A stretch of 64,000 nucleotides of DNA from the NCBI RefSeq assembly GCF_016019885.1, contig NZ_JAEANY010000003.1:358829-422828 (forward strand). The letters run 5' to 3'. The number at the start of each line of letters is the position of its first letter. The stretch's first letter is position 1. Source of the DNA: Aurantiacibacter sediminis (GTDB lineage: Bacteria > Pseudomonadota > Alphaproteobacteria > Sphingomonadales > Sphingomonadaceae). The notes under the pieces are model-generated. The model did no database searches. It was not told where the DNA came from and was given only the letters and a program-made list of their open reading frames with translations. Position numbers and translations under genes: made by a program. Below, in pieces: positions 27,071-35,477 of this stretch.

Positions 27071-27990
27071 ACGATGTGCCTTTTACGATTACTGCCGATC
27101 TCGATCTCGGCACGCGGGTCGCTCCCTATGTGCGGGATAGCGGCGGCGAGGTGACGATCGTAGAAGGCGAAGTCCCCGACGCTATCGAAAGCGACGATAT
27201 GGGCACCAACTTCAGCGTAAATTCCAGCCAATTTTTGCTGAACGTGCCTAATGGTGCGACCTACTTGGTCGAAGGGGGCGAGCGCATCACCTATCGGCGA
27301 AACGGCGCGTCGGACCGCGACGTCGCGCTGTTCCTTCTCGGCTCTGCCTGGGGAGCGCTTTGTTTCCAGCGCGGGCTTGTCCCGCTGCATGCAAGCGCCG
27401 TAATACATAAGGGCAAGGTGCACGCCTTCACGGGACAATCTGGCGCGGGCAAATCCACGCTCGCCGCGGCGCTGGCTAAGAGAGGCCTCGATTTCTTCAC
27501 GGACGATGTGCTGATCATCGATCCGGCGCAGATAAGCGATGGCGCGGCGCGCTGCTTTGCAGGCCAGAAGGATATGAAACTATGGGCCGATGCGCTGACG
27601 CTGACAGGCGCGAGCAAAATGGGCGCGGTGCGTGACGAGCCGGGCTTCAACAAATTCTTCGCCACACCCGCCACCTCAGAAAGCGCAGGAAGTGGTAATC
27701 TTGCCAGCCTTTCGATCCTGAAGAACGAGAACGCGCGGCGAGACCGGCAGCCGGTGGAAATCGAAAAGCTTAGCGGAGCGGTCGCCATCAAGCGCCTTCG
27801 CGATAGCATATATCGCATGCGTTTCGGGGTGGCGATCATGGGGAGGCAAAAGCTTTACAGCGCGCTCGCCCAGCTGATTTCGGCCGTGCATGTGCAGACT
27901 TTCGATAGGCCTCTGAACAAACATGCGTTTCCTGAAACCACGGCAGCCATGCGCGGCTGGATCTGTGATTTTGGCAAGAGCAATGACTGA
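27067..27990 (+). CDS. HPr-kinase-like protein of the RiPP cluster
   Basis: 307 residues, start overlapping the cyclase stop (ATGA). The C-terminal half resembles the HprK core: LVPLHASAVIHKGKVHAF, P-loop GQSGAGKST at residues 123-131 and TDD at 145-147. In paeninodin-type lasso clusters a homologue phosphorylates the C-terminal Ser of the precursor, so a similar modification is likely here. A proper HPr kinase acting on PTS HPr is unlikely given the neighbours. The N-terminal 80 residues are unlike HprK. Confidence 0.82.
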   Translation: MNDVPFTITADLDLGTRVAPYVRDSGGEVTIVEGEVPDAIESDDMGTNFSVNSSQFLLNVPNGATYLVEGGERITYRRNGASDRDVALFLLGSAWGALCFQRGLVPLHASAVIHKGKVHAFTGQSGAGKSTLAAALAKRGLDFFTDDVLIIDPAQISDGAARCFAGQKDMKLWADALTLTGASKMGAVRDEPGFNKFFATPATSESAGSGNLASLSILKNENARRDRQPVEIEKLSGAVAIKRLRDSIYRMRFGVAIMGRQKLYSALAQLISAVHVQTFDRPLNKHAFPETTAAMRGWICDFGKSND

Positions 27991-28849
27991 GGCGTCGGAT
28001 ACGCTAGACAAGCCCGGAATCACCTGGCTCGCTTCCTATCCCAAATCGGGCAATACCTGGACGCGCATCCTGCTTTCCAATCTGATCGCGCCTGATGACA
28101 TTACCGACGACAATTTTGCTCCGCTCCACGGCTCGATTTCCTCCAATCGGGTAGGCCTCGACGCGGTCAGCGGCCTGCCCTCATCCGATCTGACCGATGA
28201 CGAAATCGATTTGCTGCGCCCGGACTATTATCGCGAGCTCGCACGGACCGGAGATGAGCGGCAGTTTGTCAAAGTTCACGATGCCTATCACGGCAACGGC
28301 GCGGGAAAGCCGCTTTTTCCGGCAGATTGCAGCCTTGGCGCAATTTACCTCGTGCGACATCCCTTCGACGTGGCGGTTTCCTATGCCAGCCATCAGGGCC
28401 ATCAGGATTTTGCGAAGACCATTAATCACATGGCCAATCCGGCACATATCATGGCGGGCGGCAGCAAGGGCCAGCTGCGCCAGAAATTGCTGACCTGGAG
28501 CGAACATTATCTGACATGGCATCGCCAGGATCAGATCCCCGTGCTCACCATTCGCTATGAGGACATGCTTGCCGATACGGCAGCGTGCCTCACACGGATG
28601 GGGCGTTTCCTGAAACTGCCTGAGGCTGATGATAAGCAAGCAATCGCGCGCGCGGTGGAAGAGAGCCGCTTTGAAAAGCTACGCGCGAAAGAGGATGAAC
28701 ACGGATTTCGTGAGCGGCCTGAGAAGACAGAGCGCTTCTTTCGCGCGGGCCGCGCCGGCGACGGCTGGGACCTGCTTGATGACGAGCTGCGCGAGAGGCT
28801 TTACACGGCCCATCGCGACGTGATGGAAGAACTGGGCTACAAGCCTTGA
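27983..28849 (+). CDS. PAPS-dependent sulfotransferase of the RiPP cluster
   Basis: 288 residues from the ATG at 27983, overlapping the HPr-kinase-like gene by 8 bases. The 5'-phosphosulfate loop SYPKSGNTWTR lies at residues 18-28 and the 3'-phosphate motif YLVRHPFDVAVSYASH at about 118-134. The C-terminal part keeps the family's R-x-G pattern (FFRAGRAGDGW). It matches the Sulfotransfer_1 class that sulfates hydroxyls on small molecules or tyrosines. In this operon the substrate is probably the precursor or product peptide. Confidence 0.85.
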   Translation: MTEASDTLDKPGITWLASYPKSGNTWTRILLSNLIAPDDITDDNFAPLHGSISSNRVGLDAVSGLPSSDLTDDEIDLLRPDYYRELARTGDERQFVKVHDAYHGNGAGKPLFPADCSLGAIYLVRHPFDVAVSYASHQGHQDFAKTINHMANPAHIMAGGSKGQLRQKLLTWSEHYLTWHRQDQIPVLTIRYEDMLADTAACLTRMGRFLKLPEADDKQAIARAVEESRFEKLRAKEDEHGFRERPEKTERFFRAGRAGDGWDLLDDELRERLYTAHRDVMEELGYKP

Positions 28850-28868
28850 GGGAGGGACTGGAAATATC

Positions 28869-29147
28869 GTGGATATTGCAAACGACACCACCATCCGAAA
28901 GACCGATAACTTCGTAGAGACCGTCGTCGATGACGAGCTGGTTCTGCTGCACATCGTCAATGGCCAGTTTTACAGCCTCAAGGACACCGGCAGGCGCGCG
29001 TGGGAGCTGCTTGAAGACGAGAAGCAATTCGGCTCGTTGGTGAACGCCATGTGCGGTGAATATGATGTCGCCGAAGAAACTTGCCGCAGCGAACTCGGCA
29101 AGCTCTTCGGCGAATTGCAGGAGCGGACGCTAGTCGAACTCAACTAG
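28869..29147 (+). CDS. PqqD-family RiPP recognition element (lasso B1 type)
   Basis: 92 residues with GTG start; the GGAGGG site upstream supports it. The fold pattern is that of PqqD: a beta strand pair (VDDELVLLHIVNGQFYSLKDTG), then RRAWELLED and two helices with an alternating charged pattern. These small proteins bind the leader peptide and bring it to the modifying enzymes. It ends 13 bases before the opposite-strand amidohydrolase gene, so no space is left downstream for a further gene in this operon. Confidence 0.88.
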   Translation: MDIANDTTIRKTDNFVETVVDDELVLLHIVNGQFYSLKDTGRRAWELLEDEKQFGSLVNAMCGEYDVAEETCRSELGKLFGELQERTLVELN

Positions 29148-29159
29148 CGCCCTGCGCCC

Positions 29160-32100
29160 TCAGTCTTCCCACCAATAAGGCGCGCGCTCGCGGTTTCCCG
29201 TCACGACCTCATTCAGCGTCGCTGCATTAAAGGCGCGGCCGCCCAGAACGACGGTTTCAACCGTCTGGGTGTTCTGGATATTCTCCAGCGGATCGCCTGT
29301 CAGGATCACCAGATCGGCCAGCTTGCCGACTTCCAATGAGCCAATCTCGCTGGCCATCCCAAGCGATCGCGCTGACATGATGGTGGCGGTCTCAAGCGCT
29401 TGCAGCGGGGTCATGCCGCCGCGGTGGAATGACCAGATTTCCCAATGGATGTCGATCCCGCTTTGCTGCCCGTGGCCGCCTGCTGCAACTTCTACGCCCC
29501 GCTCCATCAGGCGGAGGGATTCGCGCGCGATATCGTCATCCACGAAATCGCCTTCGGGCGCGGTAGTACGGCGTGCAGTGGCGGCGCGCAGGATGGCCGG
29601 AGGCGTATGTGCCTGCAGCAGGGGCTGCTCAAAAGCGTTGGTCGCCTGACGCCAGTAGGGATCGCCCGCGAGACCGCCATAACCGACCCCGATTGTCGGG
29701 GTGTAATTGGTATTTGCGTGCTCGAAAAATTGCAGCACGTCTTCATACATGAATTCGACCGGCAGGTTGTGCTCCAGCGTCGAATTGCCGTCGGCGACAA
29801 GGTTCATGTCCATGCCGTAAAGCGAGCCACCTTCGGCCACGACCATCATGCCTTCCTGCCGCGCAGCCTCGACCACCATCTGCCGCTGTTCACGGCGCGG
29901 CTGGTTGTAATTCTTGACGCTTGGCGCGCCTTCCGCTCGCAGGCGGCGGACATGGTCGAGAGCATCCTCGAGACTGTCGATCTGCGCATAGGCATAGGGG
30001 CTGCGCGCGCCGTAAATTATCCGGCCGGTGCTGAACATGCGCGGGGCGAGGATCATGCCAGTGCGCTGCATGTCTTCGGCAACGAAAAAGGGGCTGTCGC
30101 TCGACGGATCGTGGATCGTCGTCGTGCCCAGCGCGAGGACCTGCTGCAGGTGCCAATTCTGTTGCGGCACCAGATCGTTTGTCGCCACCGGGCCATGTGC
30201 ATGAGCATCGACCAGCCCTGGAATAATCGTGCGACCGCTCGCATCGATCGTGGGCGTGCCAGCAGGGACGGGCACCTCACCAGCAGGACCGATCGCAGCG
30301 ATGACATCGCCATTGATCAAGATCGTGCCGCCTTCGATGATGCCGCCGTCTTCACCCGCCATGGTGATGATACGTGCGCCTGTGATGGCGAGCGAACCCT
30401 CATAGCGATCCGCGGGCACGGTGCGCAGCAATGAGACCCCGTTCTCGGGTTGCTCATAGCCGCTCTCATCACCATCCCCCGGAGGGGCCGAAGCGAAGAA
30501 TTCGTCGGCTGCTGCAGAATAGAGCGTTGCGCCGAGCGACCAATTCAGCCGCTCTCCGCCATCGGACCAATGCACGTAATCCGCGCCCGAATCCGAAACC
30601 TCGACCACCGGTAGTGCGCGCGCGCTGCCCGATACGGTGACGGTCTGCCCGCCCGGCATCAGTGGCATGGCGAAGGCGTCGTAATTCTCGGTGAAAGCCA
30701 CATGGCGGCCAGTTGGCGAGACATAGAAACCTGTCGCCAGATCGCCGCGCGCATGGGTGCGGATGTCCTCGCCGTTAAGATCGCTGGAGAACAGCGCCTG
30801 CGCGCCGCTGTCAGACCCGGTCATGAAGATGCGATTATTGCTCGCACCGAAATGCGGAGTTCGGTGCGTCCGGCTGACAAGCACCTGCTCCCCGCCGCCA
30901 ACAGACATGCGATACACGCCCGAATTGTCGCTGTATTCGGGAGCGGTCAGATAACCGCCCGAGTTGCGCTCAAACACGATAGTGCGGCCGTCGGGAGAGA
31001 ATTGCGGGCGCGAAAAATGGCCCGGGGTGCTGGTGATTGCGCGGCCGCCCTGCCCGTTCGGACCCACAGTGCGAATTTCTCCCAACCCAGCATCGGTCCA
31101 GCGCACATAGACGATCTGTGATCCGTCGCGCGACCATGCGGGGTATGCTTCCATCGCATCGCCACTGTCCCGCGTCAGGCGGCGCGGTGTGCCGCCGCTC
31201 GCCGGCATGGTGTAAAGGCGGCCAAGGCTCTCGAATACGACCGTATCACCATCGGGCGAGACCGTAGCGAAGCGCGCCATGGTGACATCGACATTGTCTG
31301 CTGCCACCGGGATCGCCGGATGCGGTGCAGGCAAGACGCCGCGCGTATCGTCGACCACGAAGGGAATTTCGGCCAAGCCCGTACCATCGGCATTGACGCG
31401 ATTGATCTTGCCGCCAGCCCAGAAGACGATGGAGCGGCTGTCCGGCGTCCAGTCCATGTTCGGATAGACCCCGGTAATGGCCCATGTCTCCTGCACGTCG
31501 CGGTCGAGATCGTCATAGATCCGGCGCTCTTCGCCCGTCTCGAGATCGCGCACCCAGAGCTGCGACTTGATCTGCTCGCGCCGCACAAAGGCAATCATCG
31601 TGCCATCGGGCGAAGGCGTTGGCCGCACCGATCCACCGAGGCCGGAAACCGCCGTCGTCACTTCGCCAGTGGCGAGGTCATAGCGTTCGATGTTGAATAG
31701 GCCCTGGTTGGAATCCTGCGCATATTCGAAAGTGCCGCCCGGAGTGACATTGCGGGTGTAATATACCCCGGTGCCATCGGCGGTGAAGATCGGCTCGCCC
31801 AGCTCCTTCTGGTGCTGTTCGTTAGGCCGCGCGACGAGCTGCACGCCGCTGCCGCCGGAGATGTGATACATCCACACCTCACCCGTGCCGAGCGAGCGGC
31901 CGGTCGTGAAATGCTTCTTGGCGACGATGAATTGCCCGTCAGGCGACCAGCTCGGCTGGTGCATCAGGCGGAAATCTTCATTGGTCAGCTGCCGCGCGTC
32001 CGAGCCATCGGCATTCATGATCCAGATATTGTCGCCGCCACCCCTGTCGGACGTGAAAGCGATGCGGCTGCCATCGGGAGAAAAGCGCGGTTGCACTTCC

Positions 32101-32510
32101 CAGGCAAGCCCCTCGGCAATCCGCGTCGGCGTGCCGCCAGTCATCGGCATGGTGTAGATATCGCCGAGCAGCGAGAAGGCGATCGTCCTGCCGTCCGGCG
32201 ACACATCGACATCCATCCATGTGCCCTCATCGGTGCGGATCGGCACCTGCGTGATTTGCACGCCGGGAGGATTGTTAACGTCCCAGCCGGTTTCTTCGGC
32301 CTCAGCCGTAGCGGGTGCGGCATCGCCTTCACCCGTCTGGTCGGATTCGGGAATGGCAGGCGGGGCCACCCTCGTATTCTCATCTTCCGTCGCTTCGCTT
32401 TCCACCGGAGGATCATCTGACTCGGCGGGCGGCTGCACCTGCGCGTGGGCAGGCATGGCAATCGCAATGGCGAGCAGGCTGGCGGCGAAAAGCGAATTGT
32501 TGCGGAGCAT
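29160..32510 (-). CDS. Secreted TolB-like beta-propeller/amidohydrolase fusion
   Basis: 1116 residues. Signal peptide to AHAQ, a Pro/Glu-rich spacer to about residue 70, then repeated PD40/WD40 blades to about residue 690 (motifs such as WSPDGQFI and FSPDGRTIVFERNS). A C-terminal amidohydrolase domain follows, with the metal-binding DAHAHG near residue 766 and TGDPLENI near the end. The family includes imidazolonepropionase-like and proline dipeptidase-like enzymes; it probably cleaves a cyclic amide or dipeptide in the periplasm. Convergent with the RiPP operon, and not the S9-type lasso isopeptidase found in other clusters. Confidence 0.88.
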   Translation of the reverse strand: MLRNNSLFAASLLAIAIAMPAHAQVQPPAESDDPPVESEATEDENTRVAPPAIPESDQTGEGDAAPATAEAEETGWDVNNPPGVQITQVPIRTDEGTWMDVDVSPDGRTIAFSLLGDIYTMPMTGGTPTRIAEGLAWEVQPRFSPDGSRIAFTSDRGGGDNIWIMNADGSDARQLTNEDFRLMHQPSWSPDGQFIVAKKHFTTGRSLGTGEVWMYHISGGSGVQLVARPNEQHQKELGEPIFTADGTGVYYTRNVTPGGTFEYAQDSNQGLFNIERYDLATGEVTTAVSGLGGSVRPTPSPDGTMIAFVRREQIKSQLWVRDLETGEERRIYDDLDRDVQETWAITGVYPNMDWTPDSRSIVFWAGGKINRVNADGTGLAEIPFVVDDTRGVLPAPHPAIPVAADNVDVTMARFATVSPDGDTVVFESLGRLYTMPASGGTPRRLTRDSGDAMEAYPAWSRDGSQIVYVRWTDAGLGEIRTVGPNGQGGRAITSTPGHFSRPQFSPDGRTIVFERNSGGYLTAPEYSDNSGVYRMSVGGGEQVLVSRTHRTPHFGASNNRIFMTGSDSGAQALFSSDLNGEDIRTHARGDLATGFYVSPTGRHVAFTENYDAFAMPLMPGGQTVTVSGSARALPVVEVSDSGADYVHWSDGGERLNWSLGATLYSAAADEFFASAPPGDGDESGYEQPENGVSLLRTVPADRYEGSLAITGARIITMAGEDGGIIEGGTILINGDVIAAIGPAGEVPVPAGTPTIDASGRTIIPGLVDAHAHGPVATNDLVPQQNWHLQQVLALGTTTIHDPSSDSPFFVAEDMQRTGMILAPRMFSTGRIIYGARSPYAYAQIDSLEDALDHVRRLRAEGAPSVKNYNQPRREQRQMVVEAARQEGMMVVAEGGSLYGMDMNLVADGNSTLEHNLPVEFMYEDVLQFFEHANTNYTPTIGVGYGGLAGDPYWRQATNAFEQPLLQAHTPPAILRAATARRTTAPEGDFVDDDIARESLRLMERGVEVAAGGHGQQSGIDIHWEIWSFHRGGMTPLQALETATIMSARSLGMASEIGSLEVGKLADLVILTGDPLENIQNTQTVETVVLGGRAFNAATLNEVVTGNRERAPYWWED

Positions 32511-32647
32511 AGGCTTCCTGTCTGGTTGCGTGTGTGTTTTTCAGTCCCGTGCGTCTTCATACGCTAACAAACGCTGGGCACAATGTTTCAACTGCGAGTA
32601 GCGCCCATGCGCTGGACTTGCGCGGGAAAACGCGGTTCACCGCAGAC

Positions 32648-34249
32648 ATGAGCGAGCAATTTGATGCAGCGATCATCGGCGCGGGGCACAATGGCCTCGT
32701 ATGCGCCTTCTACCTTGCGCGGGCCGGCCTTAAGGTGCGCATTGTGGAGCGGCGCGATGTCGTGGGCGGCGCGGCGGTTACTGAGGAATTTCATCCTGGA
32801 TTCCGCAACTCCGTCGCCAGCTACACGGTCAGCCTTCTGCAGCCCAAGGTGATCGCGGATATGCGGCTGGTAGAAAAAGGCTACCGCGTGATCGAGCGGC
32901 CAATTTTCAACTTCCTGCCGCAGGAGGATGGCGGCTATCTGAAACTTGGCGGAGGGTTGGAGCGGACCCAAGCGGAGTTTCGCAAGTTCTCAAACGCTGA
33001 TGCGGAGGCACTGCCCGCTTATTACGATGCGTTGGAAGGTGTTGCCGAAGTCCTTCGCGCGCTCGCACTGAAGACTCCGCCAAACGTGGGCGATGGTTTT
33101 CGCAGTATCATTGCAGCAGCGTTGCAGGGTTATGGCATGTCTCGGCTGGACACCCAGGCGAAGCGCAATGTGCTCGACCTGTTCACCAAATCCGCCACCA
33201 GCTTCCTCGGACAATGGTTTGAAAGCGAGCCGGTGAAGGCGGCGTTCGGCTTTGACGCGGTCGTCGGCAACTACGCTTCGCCCGACACGCCCGGCAGCGC
33301 CTATGTCCTGCTGCATCACGTGTTTGGCGAGGTGAACGGCAAGAAGGGCGCGTGGGGTCACTGCGTCGGCGGCATGGGCACGATCACCCAGCTGATGGCC
33401 AAAGCTTGCCGCGAAGCGGGTGTGGAGATCAGCCTGGAATCGCCGGTCAGCGAAGTGCTGGTCGATGGTGACACGGTGGCGGGCGTAAAGCTGGAGAGCG
33501 GCGAGGAAGTGGCGGCGAAGCGCGTTATCGCCAATGTCGGGCCCAAGCTGCTCTACGGCAAAATGCTCGATCCGAGCCATCAGCCAGAAGAATTCCGCCG
33601 CGCGATGAAAGGCTTCAAGGCAGGCGGCGGCACGTTCCGAATGAATGTCTCGCTGAGCGAATTGCCGCGCTTCACCGCTCACCCCGAACCGGGCGAGCAT
33701 CATTCATCCGGCATCATCATCGCGCCGACGCTCGATTACATGGACCGCGCGTTTCTCGATGCGAAACAACACGGCTGGTCACGCAAGCCGATCGTCGAGA
33801 TGCTGATACCCAGCACAGTGGACGACAGCCTCGCTCCGCCGGGCCAGCACGTCGCCAGCCTGTTCTGCCAGCAATTCGCGCCCGAATTGCCCGATCGCCG
33901 CGACTGGGATGACGAAGAGGCGGCTGCGGTCGATACCATTATCGACACAGTAGAGCGCCACGCTCCCGGTTTTCGCGCCTCGATCATCGGCAAGCAGGTG
34001 CTCAGCCCCAAAGGTCTGGAGCGCAAGTTCGGCCTCGTGGGCGGGGATATTTTCCATGGGCATATGAGCCTTGACCAACTCTGGTCGGCGCGGCCCGTTC
34101 TCGGTCATGGTGCCTATCGTGGACCGGTAAAGGGGCTCTACATGTGCGGATCGGGCGCGCATCCGGGCGGCGGGGTCACCGGCGCACCGGGCCACAATTG
34201 CGCGCGCGAAGTGATTGACGATGGCGGGAGCTTTCGCCGCTTCGCCTAG
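32648..34249 (+). CDS. FAD-dependent oxidoreductase, phytoene-dehydrogenase/PYROXD2-like
   Basis: 533 residues from the ATG at 32648. The FAD-binding beta-alpha-beta motif AIIGAGHNGLVCAFYLARAG sits at residues 7-26, and the second conserved region is ERRDVVGGAAVTEEF. The C-terminal part has the family ending GLYMCGSGAHPGGGVTGAPG. PYROXD2-like proteins resemble carotenoid desaturases but their substrates are largely unknown. No other carotenoid gene lies in the window. The gene ends four bases into the cytidine deaminase gene of the other strand. Confidence 0.88.
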   Translation: MSEQFDAAIIGAGHNGLVCAFYLARAGLKVRIVERRDVVGGAAVTEEFHPGFRNSVASYTVSLLQPKVIADMRLVEKGYRVIERPIFNFLPQEDGGYLKLGGGLERTQAEFRKFSNADAEALPAYYDALEGVAEVLRALALKTPPNVGDGFRSIIAAALQGYGMSRLDTQAKRNVLDLFTKSATSFLGQWFESEPVKAAFGFDAVVGNYASPDTPGSAYVLLHHVFGEVNGKKGAWGHCVGGMGTITQLMAKACREAGVEISLESPVSEVLVDGDTVAGVKLESGEEVAAKRVIANVGPKLLYGKMLDPSHQPEEFRRAMKGFKAGGGTFRMNVSLSELPRFTAHPEPGEHHSSGIIIAPTLDYMDRAFLDAKQHGWSRKPIVEMLIPSTVDDSLAPPGQHVASLFCQQFAPELPDRRDWDDEEAAAVDTIIDTVERHAPGFRASIIGKQVLSPKGLERKFGLVGGDIFHGHMSLDQLWSARPVLGHGAYRGPVKGLYMCGSGAHPGGGVTGAPGHNCAREVIDDGGSFRRFA

Positions 34250-34662
34250 TCGAGCGAAAAGGCGGAAGGCAGCAATTCGGCAATGCTGGTGGTGAGGGTC
34301 TCTTCCCCTTCCCTGTCACAGCATAGGATCTCAATATTGCGGCCCGATAGCTGTGCAGCCTCTGCAATCGCCTGACGGCAACCACCACAAGGAGTCACCG
34401 GGCCGACGCTAGGCTGGCTCTCATCCGCCGGACCGCCGATCACAAGCACGCGCGCGACATTTTCCAGCCCAAACGCCTGCTGGGCTGCGGTAAGCGCGGA
34501 TTGCTCCGCACACACGCCGAGACGGTAGCACGCGTTCTCCATATTCGCGCCCACCGCCACTTCGCCATCGACACTTTCGACCGCTGCGCCGACAATGAAA
34601 CCCGAATAGGGTGCATGGGCGCGCAGCCGCGCCTCTTTGGCCTTGGCGAGGAGGTCGCTCAC
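34246..34662 (-). CDS. cdd: Cytidine deaminase
   Basis: 138 residues with the zinc-binding motifs CAEQSA and PCGGCRQ and the N-terminal APYSGFIVGAAV. It is the short, homotetrameric type. It converts cytidine and deoxycytidine to uridine and deoxyuridine in the cytosol. Its start overlaps the stop of the YhhQ-type transporter (ATGA). With the CNT transporter across the divergent gap, it fits nucleoside salvage. Confidence 0.95.
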   Translation of the reverse strand: MSDLLAKAKEARLRAHAPYSGFIVGAAVESVDGEVAVGANMENACYRLGVCAEQSALTAAQQAFGLENVARVLVIGGPADESQPSVGPVTPCGGCRQAIAEAAQLSGRNIEILCCDREGEETLTTSIAELLPSAFSLD

Positions 34663-35351
34663 GATGCCTCGCCCGCCGGCTGTGCATCCAGCTTCTTCGC
34701 AATGGCGATCGCACCTGCAATCAGGAAGGGCACAAGCGCGAAGCTAAGCACGATTTTGGCGATGGCCTGGCCGACCAGCAGGTCGCCAATCGGAAATTCA
34801 CCGTAGAAAGCGAGCGTGATGAAAATCAGCGTGTCGATCGCCTGGCTGATTGCAGAGGCAATCGCCCCGCGCGCCATGAGCCAGAAACCGCCGCCTTCAC
34901 CCTTGCCGCGCAGCTTGTTGAAGATCCACACATTGAGCAACAGCGATACACCGTAAGCCACCGGCCCTGCCGCCATAATCCGCGGCGTTTGCGCATGCAC
35001 CGTGTTGAAGGCGTCGAGATTTTCTGTCGGCATCTGCGGCGATGCAGGCAGTGCGAGCACGATCCAGATCAGTCCGATGGAGAATGCAAGGGGGAGAAAG
35101 CCCCACAACACCAGCCGGTCTGCCGCTGCCTTGCCGTGCAATTGCGAGACCGTACTCGACATCACAACCAGCAGCAGGAAAGCCAGGATTCCGCTCTCCA
35201 CTTTAATTGTGCCAAGATCGAAAATAGGAATAGCGAACTGTTTGAACGCCAGCACGCCGGCGATCACGGTCATACCGCCATAAAGGAGCGTGATAACGAA
35301 AAGGGATCGCGCCATCGGCAGGGCGCGGGCTGTCGCTGCGGTGTCGGTCAT
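34659..35351 (-). CDS. YhhQ-type queuosine precursor transporter (VUT family)
   Basis: 230 residues, about six transmembrane helices, with the family motif FDLGTIKVESGILAF early and AIASAISQAIDTLIF in the C-terminal half. Such proteins import queuine, preQ1 or preQ0 for tRNA modification. A PreQ1 riboswitch was looked for upstream and none was seen. The gene begins the leftward operon with cdd and is divergent from the CNT transporter gene. Confidence 0.88.
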   Translation of the reverse strand: MTDTAATARALPMARSLFVITLLYGGMTVIAGVLAFKQFAIPIFDLGTIKVESGILAFLLLVVMSSTVSQLHGKAAADRLVLWGFLPLAFSIGLIWIVLALPASPQMPTENLDAFNTVHAQTPRIMAAGPVAYGVSLLLNVWIFNKLRGKGEGGGFWLMARGAIASAISQAIDTLIFITLAFYGEFPIGDLLVGQAIAKIVLSFALVPFLIAGAIAIAKKLDAQPAGEAS

Positions 35352-35477
35352 GCGCGATGGCTATGCAACACAGGCGGCGCTTTGCAAGCCTGATCGGGGA
35401 ATAACAGGGGCAAAACCGTTGAACCTGCCGCGCAACTGCGCAAGAGAGGCTGACGGTTCACCTGATCTGGAGTCGCC

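Noticed and set aside
29160..32510. Lasso isopeptidase
   Set aside because: The domain order is propeller plus metal amidohydrolase, not the serine S9-type fold of known lasso isopeptidases.
35352..35477. PreQ1 riboswitch ahead of the queuosine-precursor transporter
   Set aside because: Neither the PreQ1-I nor PreQ1-II conserved bases could be found in either orientation.
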